A stretch of 64,000 nt of DNA, taken from contig NZ_CP064295.1 in assembly GCF_015476115.1 (NCBI RefSeq), positions 3,032,001 through 3,096,000 of the forward strand, written 5' to 3'. Under the pieces are notes generated by a model, which saw only the letters and a list, made by a program, of their open reading frames with translations, was not told the DNA's origin and did no database searches. Position 1 is the first letter of the stretch; each line of letters begins with the position of its first letter. Source of the stretch: Aegicerativicinus sediminis. GTDB lineage: Bacteria > Bacteroidota > Bacteroidia > Flavobacteriales > Flavobacteriaceae. The position numbers were made by a program, and so were the translations under genes. Below, piece by piece: positions 63,462 to 64,000 of this stretch.

Positions 63462-64000
63462 ATGAAAAAGTTATTAGTAATCGCTGCAATTGTTTTGGCT
63501 CCGGCCTTGGCTTCTTCCCAAAGTATATTCGATAAATTTGAGGATCTAGAAGAAGTGACATCTATAATCGTCAACCAGAAAATGTTTACAATGCTGGCAA
63601 AGATAGATATAGATACCGATGACCCTGAAAGTCAAGAATACCTAAATATGGTGAAAAAAATTACCGGTTTGAAAGTATTCACCACTGGAGATGAAAAGAT
63701 CTCTAAAGATATGGGCGCTACTGTTAATCAGTATTTAAAGTCTAATCAATTGGCTGAATTGATGCGAATTAAAGATGGCGATCAAACAGTTCAATTTTAT
63801 GTGAAAGAAGGAAGAGACGATGATCACGTTAAGGAATTGTTGATGTATGTGAACGGTCTTAAAGAAATTACCAAAGACCAAGACATTGAAATAAATGGCA
63901 AAAAACGTGAAATTGAAACAGTATTACTGTCGTTGACAGGAGATATAGATCTTAACCAGATTTCAAAAATCACTAGTAAAATGAATGTTCCTGGTGGAGA
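63462..64000 (+). CDS. DUF4252 protein, 3' end outside the window
   Basis: The frame opens at the ATG 63462 and stays open to the right edge (about 179 residues visible). Signal peptide MKKLLVIAAIVLAPALASSQ. The mature part (SIFDKFEDLEEVTSIIVNQK, LKVFTTGDEKISKDMGATVN, LSLTGDIDLNQISKITSKMN) matches DUF4252, a Bacteroidota periplasmic or lipoprotein family often encoded next to ECF sigma factors. It is 20 bp after the anti-sigma-like gene and is probably the third member of the operon, perhaps the signal-sensing or target protein. Confidence 0.85.
   Translation, partial: MKKLLVIAAIVLAPALASSQSIFDKFEDLEEVTSIIVNQKMFTMLAKIDIDTDDPESQEYLNMVKKITGLKVFTTGDEKISKDMGATVNQYLKSNQLAELMRIKDGDQTVQFYVKEGRDDDHVKELLMYVNGLKEITKDQDIEINGKKREIETVLLSLTGDIDLNQISKITSKMNVPGG

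Noticed and set aside
1-64000. CRISPR arrays, tRNA or rRNA genes, insertion sequences, prophage, integrase attachment sites
   Set aside because: None seen. No regularly spaced repeat array, no transposase or integrase motifs and no cloverleaf-like GGTTCGA segments in intergenic DNA.

Overview
The window is AT-rich chromosomal DNA of a Flavobacteriia-type Bacteroidota, probably marine or free-living. The evidence is -7 promoter elements of the form TAnnTTTG, many lipoproteins, a stand-alone type IX secretion sorting domain, DUF4199, DUF4252 and SatD-family proteins, a 950-residue CarB without the C-terminal regulatory domain, and ECF sigma factors paired with non-classical anti-sigma proteins. 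Genes are dense on both strands. I see no tRNA, rRNA, phage, insertion sequence or CRISPR array, so this looks like core genome rather than an island.

Layout. 1-3543: 5' part of a secreted Asp-box (BNR) protein, divergent from a VWA/MoxR-AAA pair. 3547-11621: storage and stress sugars, with glgC and a GT4 glycogen synthase (4-bp overlap), an M28 peptidase, a fused trehalose-6-phosphate synthase/phosphatase and a divergent GH15 hydrolase. 11631-14218: an exported TolB-like/SnoaL-like fusion and a metzincin lipoprotein. 14291-22160: fatty-acid beta-oxidation (acyl-CoA ligase; then marR, fused hydroxyacyl-CoA dehydrogenase/enoyl-CoA hydratase, thiolase and acyl-CoA dehydrogenase) with a perfect 24-bp palindrome before marR. 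22309-28188: purL, a fructosamine-kinase-like gene and an RsmB-type RNA methyltransferase. 28278-30952: a BNR lipoprotein, then an ECF sigma/anti-sigma/sensor operon. 31243-36352: ABC exporter, phosphohexomutase, GT2 glycosyltransferase and DUF4199. 36510-43673: rpmE2, a GlmU-like nucleotidyltransferase, mtaB, a small lipoprotein, a GNAT protein, an alpha/beta hydrolase, a lytic transglycosylase and cardiolipin synthase. 43674-50709: a thioredoxin-like exported protein, an alpha-glucan-phosphorylase-like protein, a TPR protein, rpmH, carB and a T9SS sorting-domain protein. 50757-54563: 2-hydroxyacid dehydrogenase, DUF3307, satD and rmuC. 54645-60777: a cobalamin uptake locus, with an ABC importer facing a B12-riboswitch-controlled TonB receptor and a BtuG-like propeller lipoprotein. 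60821-64000: an S41 protease and a second ECF sigma module with a visible ECF-type promoter, ending in a DUF4252 protein cut by the window edge.

The most interesting items are: the satD-DUF3307 operon, where a full consensus promoter is threaded through TTCC/GGAA palindromes and SatD looks like a cyclase-fold sensor joined to a helix-turn-helix; the phosphorylase-family protein with Ser at the PLP-lysine position; the perfect MarR palindrome; the B12 locus; and a secreted 115-residue protein that is little more than a T9SS sorting domain. All functional calls come from reading motifs by eye. No database search was run.
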